Assembly: GCF_020099395.1 (NCBI RefSeq)
Contig: NZ_CP083590.1
Coordinates: 4,402,001-4,466,000, forward strand
DNA: 64,000 nucleotides
Source: Streptomyces mobaraensis
Lineage (GTDB): Bacteria; Actinomycetota; Actinomycetes; Streptomycetales; Streptomycetaceae
Reading direction: 5' to 3'
The notes below the pieces were generated by a model, which saw only the letters and a list, made by a program, of their open reading frames with translations, was not told where the DNA came from and did not search any database. Shown piece by piece: positions 50,096 to 58,911 of the stretch. Positions within the stretch are counted from its first letter, which is position 1, and each line of letters starts with the position of its first letter. The position numbers and the translations under genes were made by a program.

Positions 50096-52345
50096 GTGGC
50101 CACCTTCCTCTACAAACTCGGCCGGCTCGCCTTCCGGCGCCGCTGGTACGTCGCCCTCATATGGGTGCTGCTGCTCGGCCTCGCCGGCGCCGGCGCCGCC
50201 ACCGCCTCCAAGTCCACCGACGACAGCTTCTCCATACCCGGCACGGAGGCGCAGACCGCCTTCGACCTGCTGGGCCAGCGGTACCCCGGCAAGAAGGCCG
50301 ACGCCGCGTCCGCGCGCGTCGTCTTCCAGGCCCCCGACGGCCAGAAGATCACCGAGCCGAAGAACAAGGCCGCCGTCGAGAAGGTCGTCGGCGAACTGAC
50401 CGGCCCCCAGGTCGCGTCGGCGCCCAGCCCGTTCCAGGCGCACACCGTCAGCAAGGACGGCAGCACCGCGTACGTCCTGGTGACCTACAAGGAAGCCTCC
50501 AACAAGCTCACCGACGCCTCCCGCGACACCCTCGACGCGGCGCAGAAGCACGGGCGGGAGAGCGGGCTCACCGTCGAGATGGGCGGCAGCGCCCTGCAGA
50601 AGATGCCGGAGACCGGGTCCACCGAGATCATCGGCATCATCGTCTCCGCGGTCGTCCTGGTGATCACCTTCGGTTCGCTGATCGCGGCCGGACTCCCGCT
50701 GCTCACCGCGCTCATCGGGGTGGGCATCGGCGTCTCGTCCATCGCCGCGCTCGCGTCCACGCTGAACCTCTCCGGCAACACCTCGACGCTCGCCATGATG
50801 ATCGGCCTCGCGGTCGGCATCGACTACGCGCTGTTCATCGTCTCCCGGTACCGGGCCGAGCTCGCCGAGGGCAGGGAACGGGAGGAGGCCGCGGGCCGCG
50901 CGGTCGGAACCGCCGGCTCCGCGGTGGTCTTCGCCGGTCTCACCGTCGTCATCGCCCTCGTCGGCCTCGCGGTCGTCAACATCCCGATGCTCACCAAGAT
51001 GGGCATGGCCGCGGCCGGCACGGTCGTCGTCGCCGTCCTCGTCGCGCTCACCCTCATCCCCGCGCTGCTGGGCTTCGCCGGCCGCCAGGTGCTGGCCCGC
51101 AAGGTCCGCAAGGCCAAGACGGTGGACGAGGGCGGGACCCCGGCCGCGGACAAGCCCAACATGGGCACCCGCTGGGCCCGCTTCGTCCTGCGCCGCCCGG
51201 TGTGGGTGCTGGTGGCGGGCATCGTCGGCCTCGGCGCGCTCGCCGCGCCCGCCGCGTCCCTCCAGCTCGGCCTGCCGGACGACAGCTCGCAGCCGGTGAA
51301 GACCACCCAGCGCAAGGCGTACGACATGATCGCCGAGGGCTTCAGCCCCGGCTACAACGGGCCGCTGATGGTCGTCGTGGACGCCAAGGGCGCCAAGGAC
51401 CGGAACGCCGCGCAGACCGTGGTCAAGACCGTGAGCGGCATGAAGGACGTCGCCGCGGTCACCCCGCCGATGCCGAACAAGGACGGCGACACGGCCGTCT
51501 TCAACGTCGTCCCCACGTCGAAGCCGAGCGGTGAGCAGACCGAGGACCTCGTCCACGCGATCCGCGCCAAGGGCGCGGACCTGAAGGCGGAGACCGGCGC
51601 GACCGTGCTGGTCACCGGCACGACGGCGATGAACATCGACGTCTCGCAGAAGCTGAACGACGCGCTGCTGCCCTACCTGGCGCTGGTCGTCGGCCTCGCC
51701 TTCCTGCTGCTGATCGTGGTCTTCCGGTCGGTGCTCGTGCCGCTCAAGGCGGCCCTGGGCTTCCTGCTCTCCGTGGTGGCGGCGCTCGGCGCGGTCGTGG
51801 CCGTCTTCCAGTGGGGCTGGCTCAGCGGGGTGTTCGGCGTCGAGGAGACCGGCCCGATCATGAGCATGATGCCGATCTTCATGGTCGGCGTGGTCTTCGG
51901 CCTGGCCATGGACTACGAGGTCTTCCTCGTGACCCGGATGCGCGAGGCGTTCGTCCACGGCGAGAGCCCGGGCGACGCCGTGGTGACCGGCTTCCGGCAC
52001 GGCGCGCGGGTGGTCACGGCCGCCGCGGTCATCATGATCAGCGTCTTCGCCGGGTTCATCGGCTCCTCCGAGTCGATGATCAAGATGATCGGCTTCGGCC
52101 TCGCCATCGCCGTCTTCTTCGACGCGTTCATCGTCCGCATGGCCATCGTCCCGGCGGTCCTCGCCCTGCTCGGCAAGGCGGCCTGGTGGCTGCCGTCCTG
52201 GCTGGACAAGGCGCTGCCGAACGTGGACGTCGAGGGCGAGGGGCTGCGGAAGCAGCTGGCCGCTCCCTCGGGTCCCTCGGGTGCCGTCGAGGACCGGGCC
52301 GGCGACCCGGACCCGGACGCCGACCCGCGGCTGACCCGCGTCTGA
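50096..52345 (+). CDS. MMPL-family RND transporter
   Basis: The 749-residue transporter has the MMPL layout: an N-terminal helix (YVALIWVLLLGLAGAGAATA), a large periplasmic loop (about 40-175), a block of helices including GLAVGIDYALFIVSRYRAEL, and a second periplasmic loop. A second helical block with GLAMDYEVFLVTRMREAF then follows, with conserved GxxxDY-type residues for proton coupling. The start is GTG 50096; GGAG lies about 12 bases before. It is probably induced through the upstream TetR. It may move lipids or drugs. The tail is acidic. Confidence 0.9.
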   Translation: MATFLYKLGRLAFRRRWYVALIWVLLLGLAGAGAATASKSTDDSFSIPGTEAQTAFDLLGQRYPGKKADAASARVVFQAPDGQKITEPKNKAAVEKVVGELTGPQVASAPSPFQAHTVSKDGSTAYVLVTYKEASNKLTDASRDTLDAAQKHGRESGLTVEMGGSALQKMPETGSTEIIGIIVSAVVLVITFGSLIAAGLPLLTALIGVGIGVSSIAALASTLNLSGNTSTLAMMIGLAVGIDYALFIVSRYRAELAEGREREEAAGRAVGTAGSAVVFAGLTVVIALVGLAVVNIPMLTKMGMAAAGTVVVAVLVALTLIPALLGFAGRQVLARKVRKAKTVDEGGTPAADKPNMGTRWARFVLRRPVWVLVAGIVGLGALAAPAASLQLGLPDDSSQPVKTTQRKAYDMIAEGFSPGYNGPLMVVVDAKGAKDRNAAQTVVKTVSGMKDVAAVTPPMPNKDGDTAVFNVVPTSKPSGEQTEDLVHAIRAKGADLKAETGATVLVTGTTAMNIDVSQKLNDALLPYLALVVGLAFLLLIVVFRSVLVPLKAALGFLLSVVAALGAVVAVFQWGWLSGVFGVEETGPIMSMMPIFMVGVVFGLAMDYEVFLVTRMREAFVHGESPGDAVVTGFRHGARVVTAAAVIMISVFAGFIGSSESMIKMIGFGLAIAVFFDAFIVRMAIVPAVLALLGKAAWWLPSWLDKALPNVDVEGEGLRKQLAAPSGPSGAVEDRAGDPDPDADPRLTRV

Positions 52346-52364
52346 CGCTCGCGCGGGGTGCCTC

Positions 52365-52399
52365 GGGCCCGTCCTTCCGCCTCGGCGGGGGACGGGCCC
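52365..52399 (+). terminator. Terminator after the MMPL gene
   Basis: GGGCCCGTCC pairs perfectly with GGACGGGCCC, 20 bp after the stop codon. Confidence 0.8.
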
Positions 52400-52533
52400 G
52401 TTCCGTATCCCCCGACGTGGCGAAGCCCACCTCGGGGAACCGTTCGCGCGGGAACGCGCGTTTTCCCTAGTCCACGGGGGCATGCGACCGTGGCCGCGGT
52501 CGGGGGCGCGGGTGAAGGGAAAGGGCTCCACTG

Positions 52534-53730
52534 GTGAACCTGCTCGATGTGCTTCTGCTCCTGGTCGTCCTCGGCTACGCCGTCTCCGGCTTCCGGCGCG
52601 GCCTCGTCGCGAGCGCCGTCCTGCTCGCCGGCTTCCTGGGCGGTGCCGTCCTGGGCGTCTGGGTGCTGCCCTCCGTCGTCGGCCACTTCGAACCCGGCTC
52701 GTCGTCGGCCGCCGTGGTGGCCGTCCTCGTCGTCCTCGTCCCGGCCGTGCTCGGGCACGCCCTGGCCGGGCGGCTCGCCTGGAGCCTGCGCCGGCGGCTG
52801 ACCTGGGCACCCGTGCGCGGGGTGGACGGCGCCGGCGGCGCGGTCGTCAACGGGCTGGCCGTCCTGCTCGTGTCCTGGGTCGCCGCCAGCGTCCTCGTCT
52901 CCGCGAACTCCACCCTGCTCACCGGGCAGATACGCGACTCGCGGGTGCTCGGCGCGGTCCAGGACGCGATGCCGGAACAGGCCCCGACCTGGTTCAGCCG
53001 CACCACCGACGCCCTCACCGGCGCCGGCTTCCCCCAGGTCTTCAACCCCTTCGAGAACGAGCCCGCCACCAGCGTCGCCAAGCCCTCCGGCGACGCCGTC
53101 ACCGTCGCCGCCAACCGGGCCGCCCGGACGTCCGTCGTCAAGGTCGAGGGCGTCGCCGACGTCGACGGCGGGCGGCGCGGCCAGGAGGGCAGCGGCTTCG
53201 TCTACGCCGCGCGGCACGTGATGACCAACGCGCACGTCGTCGCCGGCGTCACCGACCCGACCGTCCGCGTCGGCGGCGTCGGCCGCCCGCACCGCGCCAA
53301 GGTCGTCCTCTTCGACCCCGAGACCGATGTCGCCGTTCTCGACGTGCCCGGGCTGGACGCGCCGGTACTGCCCTTCGACAAGTCCGCCAAGCGGGGCGAC
53401 GCCGCGGTCGTCGCAGGCTTCCCGGAGAACGGCGGCCTCGACCTGCGGGCGGCGACCGTCGCCAACGAGCTGCGGGCGAAGGGGCAGGACATCTACGGGG
53501 ACGGGCTTGCGACGCGGCAGGTGTACTCGGTGCGGTCGACTGTGCGGCCGGGGAACTCGGGCGGGCCGCTGCTGACCCCAGCGGGGAAGGTGTACGGGGT
53601 CGTTTTCGCGCGGTCGACGGCTAATGCGGAGACGGGGTACGTGCTCACCGCTGCCCAGGTCGCGGAGGACGCGCGGTTGGGGGCGACGGCTACGCGGGCG
53701 GTGGACACGGGGAGCAGGGCGGCGCTGTAG
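52534..53730 (+). CDS. MarP-like membrane serine protease (CvpA + trypsin-like domains)
   Basis: The 398-residue protein has four N-terminal helices of the CvpA/colicin V family (LLDVLLLLVVLGYAVSGFRRG first) and a trypsin-like protease domain. The triad is His234 in TNAHVV, Asp265 in ETDVAVLDV and Ser342 in RPGNSGGPLL. This is the arrangement of Mycobacterium tuberculosis MarP, a periplasmic protease needed to resist acid. The start is GTG 52534, behind GAAGGGAAAGG. The codon style of the last 250 bp shifts from C-ending to G-ending codons, close to repeat E. Confidence 0.92.
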   Translation: MNLLDVLLLLVVLGYAVSGFRRGLVASAVLLAGFLGGAVLGVWVLPSVVGHFEPGSSSAAVVAVLVVLVPAVLGHALAGRLAWSLRRRLTWAPVRGVDGAGGAVVNGLAVLLVSWVAASVLVSANSTLLTGQIRDSRVLGAVQDAMPEQAPTWFSRTTDALTGAGFPQVFNPFENEPATSVAKPSGDAVTVAANRAARTSVVKVEGVADVDGGRRGQEGSGFVYAARHVMTNAHVVAGVTDPTVRVGGVGRPHRAKVVLFDPETDVAVLDVPGLDAPVLPFDKSAKRGDAAVVAGFPENGGLDLRAATVANELRAKGQDIYGDGLATRQVYSVRSTVRPGNSGGPLLTPAGKVYGVVFARSTANAETGYVLTAAQVAEDARLGATATRAVDTGSRAAL

Positions 53731-53746
53731 GGGGCGCCGGTTGGGG

Positions 53747-53993
53747 GTGCCCCGGTCCCGCCCTTTCTCCCCCAGCTACCGCTGGGAGGTACCCCCAGTT
53801 TCTTGCAGGGGCTGCGCCCCCGCACCCCCGGAACCGCGCTCCGCGCGGTTGTCCTCAAACGCCGCACGGGCTGGATTCGGCCCGGGCGGGCACTTTCAGC
53901 CCGTCCGGCGTTTGAGGACGAGCGGCGGAGCCGCGATCATGGGGGTCTGGGGGCTCGCCCCCAGGAATCGGCGAAGGGGAGGGACCGGGGCAC
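53747..53993. repeat. Intergenic palindromic repeat, copy E (inverted pair)
   Basis: Two copies face each other: a forward one at 53747-53873 and a reverse one at 53897-53993, joined by a 23-bp spacer. The forward copy is interrupted after CCCTTT by the small palindromic element (53767-53798). It follows the marP stop and precedes cbiM, so separates two genes in the same direction. Confidence 0.85.
53767..53798. repeat. Small palindromic element nested in repeat E
   Basis: CTCCCCCAGCTACC followed by GCTGGGAGGTACCCCCAG has the same ends as the xth insert. Compared with uninterrupted copies, it replaces about four bases (CGCC) between CCCTTT and GTTTCTTG. Confidence 0.8.
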
Positions 53994-54033
53994 AACCCCC
54001 CGCAGGGGGCGCGCAAGCGCGCGCCGCACGCTC

Positions 54034-54050
54034 TTGCGAGAGCTTCGCAA
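54034..54050. promoter_or_regulatory. Candidate Nur (nickel) box upstream of cbiMN
   Basis: TTGCGA-GAGCT-TCGCAA is a perfect 6-5-6 inverted repeat 64 bp before the cbiM ATG. It fits the reported Streptomyces Nur box, tTGCaa-N5-ttGCAA, at the key TGC/GCA positions. No cobalamin riboswitch signature was found in the same interval. Confidence 0.5.
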
Positions 54051-54113
54051 CGCGCCCATCATGCGAGCGGTTCACCCCATACACGATCGGCACGGACCGA
54101 AAGTGGGCGCCCC

Positions 54114-55133
54114 ATGCACGTACCCGACGGATACCTCGACCCACCCGTCTCCCTCGCCGCGGGAGCCGTCGCCGCCACCGCCGTGGCCCTGGCCCTGCGC
54201 GGCGCGCGCCGGGAGCTGGACGCGGGTGCCGCCCCGCTCGCCGGTCTGGTCGCGGCGTTCGTGTTCGCCGTGCAGATGCTGAACTTCCCGGTCGCCGCGG
54301 GCACCAGCGGGCATCTGCTGGGCGGCGCCCTCGCCGCGATCCTGGCCGGCCCGTGGACGGGCCTGCTCTGCATAACGGTCGTCCTGCTGGCCCAGGCGTT
54401 CCTCTTCGCGGACGGCGGCCTCACCGCGCTCGGCGTCAACATCACGGACATGGCCGTGACGACGACGGTCGTCGGCTACGCGGTGTTCCGCGGCCTGCTG
54501 GCGGTGCTGCCGCGCCGGCCGCGCGCGGTCACGTTCGCGTCGTTCGGCGCGGCGCTGGTCTCCGTCCCGGCCGCGGCCTGCGTCTTCACGCTGTTCTACG
54601 CGCTCGGGGGGACGACCGACGTGCCGGTCAGGACGGTGTTCGCGGCCATGACCGGGGTGCATGTGCTGATCGGCGTGGGCGAGGCGGTGATCACGGCCAT
54701 GACGGTGGGCGCGGTCATGGCCGTCCGCCCCGACCTCGTCCACGGCGCCCGTGTCGCGACCCGTGCCCCCGCCGCGTCGGCTCACGCCCCCCGCCCGCGC
54801 CGCCGTTTCGCCGTCGTCGCCATGGCCGTCACCGTCCTTCTCGCCGGGTTCGTCAGCTACTACGCGGCGAGCACCCCCGACGGGCTGGAGAAGGTGGCCC
54901 GGGACAAGGGCATCGACCGCAAGGCCCGGGAGACCGCCACCGAGGGCTCGCCGCTGGCGGATTACCGTGTGAAGGACGTCTCGGACGCCCGCGCGTCCGG
55001 CGCGCTCGCCGGGGTCGCCGGCGTGGGCGTCACCCTGGCGGCCGGCACGGGCGTCCTGGTGGTGCTGCGCCGCCGCCGGGCCCGGCCGGCCGAGCCGCCG
55101 GTGGCGGAGCCGCGGCGGACCGAGGCCGTCTGA
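54114..55133 (+). CDS. cbiM: ECF nickel/cobalt transporter, fused CbiM-CbiN
   Basis: The 339-residue membrane protein is the substrate-binding part of a nickel or cobalt ECF transporter. Its start HVPDGYLDPPVS (N-terminal Met-His-x-Pro binds the metal) is typical of CbiM/NikM. Seven or so helices lead to FSYY-like FVSYYAASTPDGLEKVA, the CbiN PDGLE motif, in a C-terminal part (about 235-300); a last helix ends in RRRRAR. The fused CbiMN form is common. The ATG at 54114 is set by the metal-binding N-terminus. cbiQ follows with one base between. Confidence 0.92.
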   Translation: MHVPDGYLDPPVSLAAGAVAATAVALALRGARRELDAGAAPLAGLVAAFVFAVQMLNFPVAAGTSGHLLGGALAAILAGPWTGLLCITVVLLAQAFLFADGGLTALGVNITDMAVTTTVVGYAVFRGLLAVLPRRPRAVTFASFGAALVSVPAAACVFTLFYALGGTTDVPVRTVFAAMTGVHVLIGVGEAVITAMTVGAVMAVRPDLVHGARVATRAPAASAHAPRPRRRFAVVAMAVTVLLAGFVSYYAASTPDGLEKVARDKGIDRKARETATEGSPLADYRVKDVSDARASGALAGVAGVGVTLAAGTGVLVVLRRRRARPAEPPVAEPRRTEAV

Positions 55134-55134
55134 C

Positions 55135-55926
55135 ATGGGGGCCGGGCACGCGGCGGCCGTCCACGGATCGCTGTACCGGCCGGGCGACTCGCCCGTGCAC
55201 ACGCTGCCCGCGCAGTGCAAGATCGTGTCGGCGTGCGGCTTCATGCTCGTCGTGGCCGCCACCCCGGCCACGCCGCCGTGGGCGTTCGCGTGCCACGCGG
55301 CGCTGCTCGCCGCCGTCACGGCCGTCGCCCGGCTGCCCGCCGGGACCGTCCTGCGCCGGCTGGCGATCGAGCTGCCGTTCGTGGCGTTCGCGCTGCTGCT
55401 GCCGTTCGTGGCGCGGGGGCCGCGGGTGGACGTGTTGGGGCTGCCGCTGAGCGAGTCCGGCCTCCGGGACGCCGGGACGCTGCTGGCCAAGGGCACCCTG
55501 GGCGTCGCCGCGTCCGTGCTGCTCGCCTCGACCACCGGCCTGCGGGACCTGCTGCTCGGCCTGCGCCGGCTGCGGGTGCCCGCCCTGCTGGTGCAGATCG
55601 CCGCGTTCATGATCCGGTACGGGGACGTGGTCGCCGACGAGATGCGGCGCATGCGCGTCGCCCGCGAGTCCCGGGGCCACACGGCGCGGGGCGTGCGCCA
55701 CTGGCGGGTGCTGGCCGCGTCCGCCGGGGCGCTGTTCATCCGCGCCTACGAACGCGGCGAACGCGTCCACCTCGCCATGGTCAGCCGCGGTTACACCGGC
55801 ACCCTGCCCGACACCGGCGGCGTGCCGGGCGCGGCCGGCGCGAGCCGCGCGCAGTGGGCGTGCGCCGCCGCCCTGCCGCTGGCCGCGCTGGCGGTCCGCC
55901 TGACGACGGGAGGGGTGCCGCTGTGA
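55135..55926 (+). CDS. cbiQ: ECF transporter T component CbiQ
   Basis: The 263-residue membrane protein is the energy-coupling transmembrane part. It has about five helices and the two EcfT coupling motifs MRVARESRGH and HLAMVSRGYTG, each with Ala-Arg-Gly-type sequence that contacts the ATPase. The ATG starts one base after the cbiMN stop, and its own stop overlaps cbiO by 4 bp (GTGA). Confidence 0.92.
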   Translation: MGAGHAAAVHGSLYRPGDSPVHTLPAQCKIVSACGFMLVVAATPATPPWAFACHAALLAAVTAVARLPAGTVLRRLAIELPFVAFALLLPFVARGPRVDVLGLPLSESGLRDAGTLLAKGTLGVAASVLLASTTGLRDLLLGLRRLRVPALLVQIAAFMIRYGDVVADEMRRMRVARESRGHTARGVRHWRVLAASAGALFIRAYERGERVHLAMVSRGYTGTLPDTGGVPGAAGASRAQWACAAALPLAALAVRLTTGGVPL

Positions 55927-56696
55927 CGGTTCCCGGGACGGGTCCGTTCTCGCTGGAGGTCGAGGGGCTGGCCTTCGCCTACCCGGACGGACACCAGGCT
56001 CTACACAGCGTGGATCTGACGATACGTCAGGGCGAGCGCGTGGCCCTGCTCGGACCCAACGGGGCCGGCAAGACCACCCTCGTCCTGCACCTCAACGGCA
56101 TCCTCGGCGGCGGCGCCGGGACGGTGCGGGTGGCCGGGCTGCCGGTGGCCGCGCCGCACCTCGCCGAGATCCGGCGCCGGGTCGGCGTCGTCTTCCAGGA
56201 CCCGGACGACCAGCTGTTCATGCCCACCGTCCGGGAGGACGTCGCGTTCGGCCCGGCCACCGCCGGGACGCGCGGCGCCGCGCTCGACGCCTGCGTGCGC
56301 CGGGCCCTGGACCGGGTCGGCATGGCCGGCTTCGCCGACCGGCCCCCGCACCACCTGTCCTTCGGGCAGCGGCGGCGGGTCGCGGTCGCCACCGTCCTGG
56401 CCATGGAGCCCGAGATCCTGGTCCTCGACGAGCCCTCCTCCAACCTCGACCCCGCCTCCCGCCGCGAACTCGCCGACGTCCTGCGGAGCCTGGACGTCAC
56501 CGTGCTGATGGTCACCCACGACCTCCCCTACGCCCTGGAGCTCTGCGAGCGGTCCGTCGTCCTCAGCGGCGGGACGATCGCCGCCGACGGGCCGACGCGG
56601 ACGCTGCTCGGCGACGCGGAGCTGCTGCGGGCGCACCGGCTGGAACTCCCCTTCGGCTTCGACCCGCGGGCGGTCGCGGCGCGGCCCGGGCCGTGA
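55923..56696 (+). CDS. cbiO: ECF transporter ATPase CbiO
   Basis: The 257-residue ATP-binding component drives metal uptake through CbiMNQ. Walker A is GPNGAGKTT (44-52), the Q-loop VVFQDPDDQLF, the signature is LSFGQ (variant of LSGGQ), and Walker B is ILVLDEPSS with the His switch in THDLPYA. The start is GTG 55923. It completes the transporter. A 198-bp gap without clear features follows. Confidence 0.93.
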   Translation: MTVPGTGPFSLEVEGLAFAYPDGHQALHSVDLTIRQGERVALLGPNGAGKTTLVLHLNGILGGGAGTVRVAGLPVAAPHLAEIRRRVGVVFQDPDDQLFMPTVREDVAFGPATAGTRGAALDACVRRALDRVGMAGFADRPPHHLSFGQRRRVAVATVLAMEPEILVLDEPSSNLDPASRRELADVLRSLDVTVLMVTHDLPYALELCERSVVLSGGTIAADGPTRTLLGDAELLRAHRLELPFGFDPRAVAARPGP

Positions 56697-56894
56697 TCCG
56701 CGTCACGTTCGCGGATGACCGTCCACGGCCCGGCAAGACGTCAGGAAGGCGCCGGGGAGCGGGAACGCCCGGCCGCCCGCGCGCCGGCGGCGGGCGACCC
56801 GGTCGCCGGGGGGCGCCGGTCGCGATGCACCATGGAAGGACATGCACGCGAACGGACCGGTGGGGCCGGCGGGACCAGTGGGAGCAGAACAGCA

Positions 56895-58070
56895 GTGACG
56901 GACGTCCAGGGCACGGTGGCGGACGGTTTCGAACCGGTCCGGGACGCCTTCGCCGACAACTTCGCGCGCCGCGGCGAGCGCGGCGCCGCCGTGGTCGTCC
57001 ACCAGGGCGGCCGGAAGGTCGTCGACCTGTGGGGCGGCACCCGGGACGTCGACGGCGGTACGCCGTGGACGCCGGGCACCGCGCAGATCGTGCGCTCCGC
57101 CACCAAGGGCGTCGCGGCGGCCGTGCCGCTGCTGCTGCACCAGCGCGGGCAGGTGGACCTCGACGCGCCCGTCGGCACCTACTGGCCCGAGTTCAAGGCC
57201 GCCGGCAAGGAGCGCGTCCTCGTCCGGCACCTCCTCGCGCACCGCGCGGGCGTGCCCGTCCTCGACACCCCGCTCACCCCCGAGCAGGCCCGCGACGGCG
57301 TCAGCGGCCCGCGCGCCGTCGCCGCCCAGGCGCCCGCCTGGGAGCCGGGCACCGACCACGGCTACCACGCCCAGACCTACAGCTGGACGGTCGGCGAACT
57401 CGTCCGGCGCGTCACCGGCCGCGACATCGGCGCGTGGATCGCCGACGAGATCGCCGCGCCCCTGGGACTCGACCTGTGGCTCGGGCTGCCGGAGGCCGAA
57501 CAGCACCGCGCCGGACGCGTCGGCGACGTCGAACCGCCCGCCGGGACCGGCACGCCCGGCCTGCGCGTCCGCCCCAAGCAGGCCGTCTCCGACGCCTACC
57601 GCGACCCCGCGTCGCTCACCCGGCGCGCCTTCGCGGCCATCGACCCGCTGCCCGACGAGAACGACCCGGCCTACCGGGCCGCCGTGCTCCCCGCCTCGGC
57701 GGGCGTCGCCACGGCGGAGGCGCTGTCGCGGTTCTACGCGGCGCTCATCGGCGACGTGGAGGACGGCGGACGCCGGCTGTTCGCGCCGGCCACGCTCACC
57801 CTGGCCCGCAGCGAGGAGTCCGCCGGGCCCGACCGCGTCCTCATAGCCAACACCCGTTTCGGGCTGGGCTACATGCTGCACGGACCCGCCTCGCCGCTGC
57901 TCGCCGCCGGCTCCTTCGGACACCCCGGCCGCGGCGGCTCCCTGGCCTTCGCCGACCCCGAGTCCGGCATCTCCTTCGGCTACGTCACCAACGGCATGCA
58001 GAAGAACGTGACGGCCGACCCGCGGGCGCAGGCCCTGGTACGGGCGGTTGCCCGCGCGCTGGCGGGGTAG
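56895..58070 (+). CDS. Serine hydrolase of the beta-lactamase/EstB family
   Basis: The 391-residue protein has a class C beta-lactamase fold: the nucleophile motif SATK (Ser68-Lys71), Tyr162 in TYSW, and late HPGRGGS in place of KTG. Esterases such as EstB and some D-peptidases share this. A true beta-lactamase is less likely because no signal peptide is seen. The start is GTG 56895; ATG 56832 is an alternative that adds a Gly/Arg-rich leader. The following SDR starts 47 bp downstream and may be co-transcribed. Confidence 0.87.
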   Translation: MTDVQGTVADGFEPVRDAFADNFARRGERGAAVVVHQGGRKVVDLWGGTRDVDGGTPWTPGTAQIVRSATKGVAAAVPLLLHQRGQVDLDAPVGTYWPEFKAAGKERVLVRHLLAHRAGVPVLDTPLTPEQARDGVSGPRAVAAQAPAWEPGTDHGYHAQTYSWTVGELVRRVTGRDIGAWIADEIAAPLGLDLWLGLPEAEQHRAGRVGDVEPPAGTGTPGLRVRPKQAVSDAYRDPASLTRRAFAAIDPLPDENDPAYRAAVLPASAGVATAEALSRFYAALIGDVEDGGRRLFAPATLTLARSEESAGPDRVLIANTRFGLGYMLHGPASPLLAAGSFGHPGRGGSLAFADPESGISFGYVTNGMQKNVTADPRAQALVRAVARALAG

Positions 58071-58116
58071 GGAACAGCCCCCGGACGGTGTGACCGGTGG
58101 TGCGAGAGGGGCTCCC

Positions 58117-58902
58117 ATGACGCGACGGTTCGACGGCTGGTCCGTCCTGATCACGGGCGCCGGACGGGGCATCGGCGCCGCCACCGCCCTGCGGCTCGCC
58201 GGCGAAGGCGCCCGCGTCCTCGTCACGGACGCGGACGGCGACCGCGCCGAACGCACCGCCCACGCCATCCGCGAGGCCGGCCTCATCGCCGAGGCGCACA
58301 TCTGCGACGTCACGGACCGGGAGGCCGTGGAAGCGGCCGTCGCCCACGCGGCCGACCGCTTCGGCGGCCTCGACGTCCTCGTCAACAACGCCCTCTCCTG
58401 CGGCCGCGACCCCGAGCACTTCGAGGACCACTCCGACGAGCTCTGGCAGCGCGACCTCGACGTCACCCTCGGCGGCGCCTTCCGCTGCTCCCGCGCGGCC
58501 CTGCCGCACCTGGCCGCCGCCGGCGGGCGCGGCGCGATCGTCAACATCGGCTCCGTCAACGGCGAGCAGGACTTCGGCAACCACGCCTACAGCGCGGCCA
58601 AGGCGGGCCTCGCCAGCCTCACCCGCACCCTCGCCGGCGAGGCGGCGGCGCGCGGCGTCCGCGTCAACCTCATCGCGCCCGGGACGGTGCACACGCCCAA
58701 CTGGGACGGGCGGGAGGACGCTTTGCGGCGGGCCGCCGCGCATTATCCGCTGGGGCGGGTGGGGCGGCCTGAGGATGTCGCCGCCGCCGTCGCCTTCCTC
58801 GCCTCGCGGGACGCGTCGTGGATCACTGGGGTGACCCTTCCCGTCGACGGCGGGATCCTGGTGGCCAACGTCGGCCTGCGGGGAGCGCTTCGGGGGAGGT
58901 GA
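58117..58902 (+). CDS. Short-chain dehydrogenase/reductase
   Basis: The 261-residue SDR has TGAGRGIG (13-20) for cofactor, NNA in LVNNALS, and Tyr158-x3-Lys162 in YSAAK, ending TLPVDGGILVANVG. It is behind GAGAGGGG. The ending shows the 3-oxoacyl-ACP reductase-like type, but its substrate is unknown. Like marP, its last 200 bp shift to more G/T-ending codons near repeat F. Confidence 0.9.
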   Translation: MTRRFDGWSVLITGAGRGIGAATALRLAGEGARVLVTDADGDRAERTAHAIREAGLIAEAHICDVTDREAVEAAVAHAADRFGGLDVLVNNALSCGRDPEHFEDHSDELWQRDLDVTLGGAFRCSRAALPHLAAAGGRGAIVNIGSVNGEQDFGNHAYSAAKAGLASLTRTLAGEAAARGVRVNLIAPGTVHTPNWDGREDALRRAAAHYPLGRVGRPEDVAAAVAFLASRDASWITGVTLPVDGGILVANVGLRGALRGR

Positions 58903-58911
58903 GGGGTGGGT

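Noticed and set aside
45899..52810. A 2303-codon open frame on the minus strand
   Set aside because: Only 45899-49180 encodes tricorn. The rest is antisense to the TetR and MMPL genes and stays open because of high GC; its sequence is low-complexity Gly/Arg/Asp-rich.
53994..54113. Cobalamin riboswitch before cbiM
   Set aside because: The interval is too short and lacks a recognisable B12 box; the only strong signal is the TTGCGA/TCGCAA dyad.
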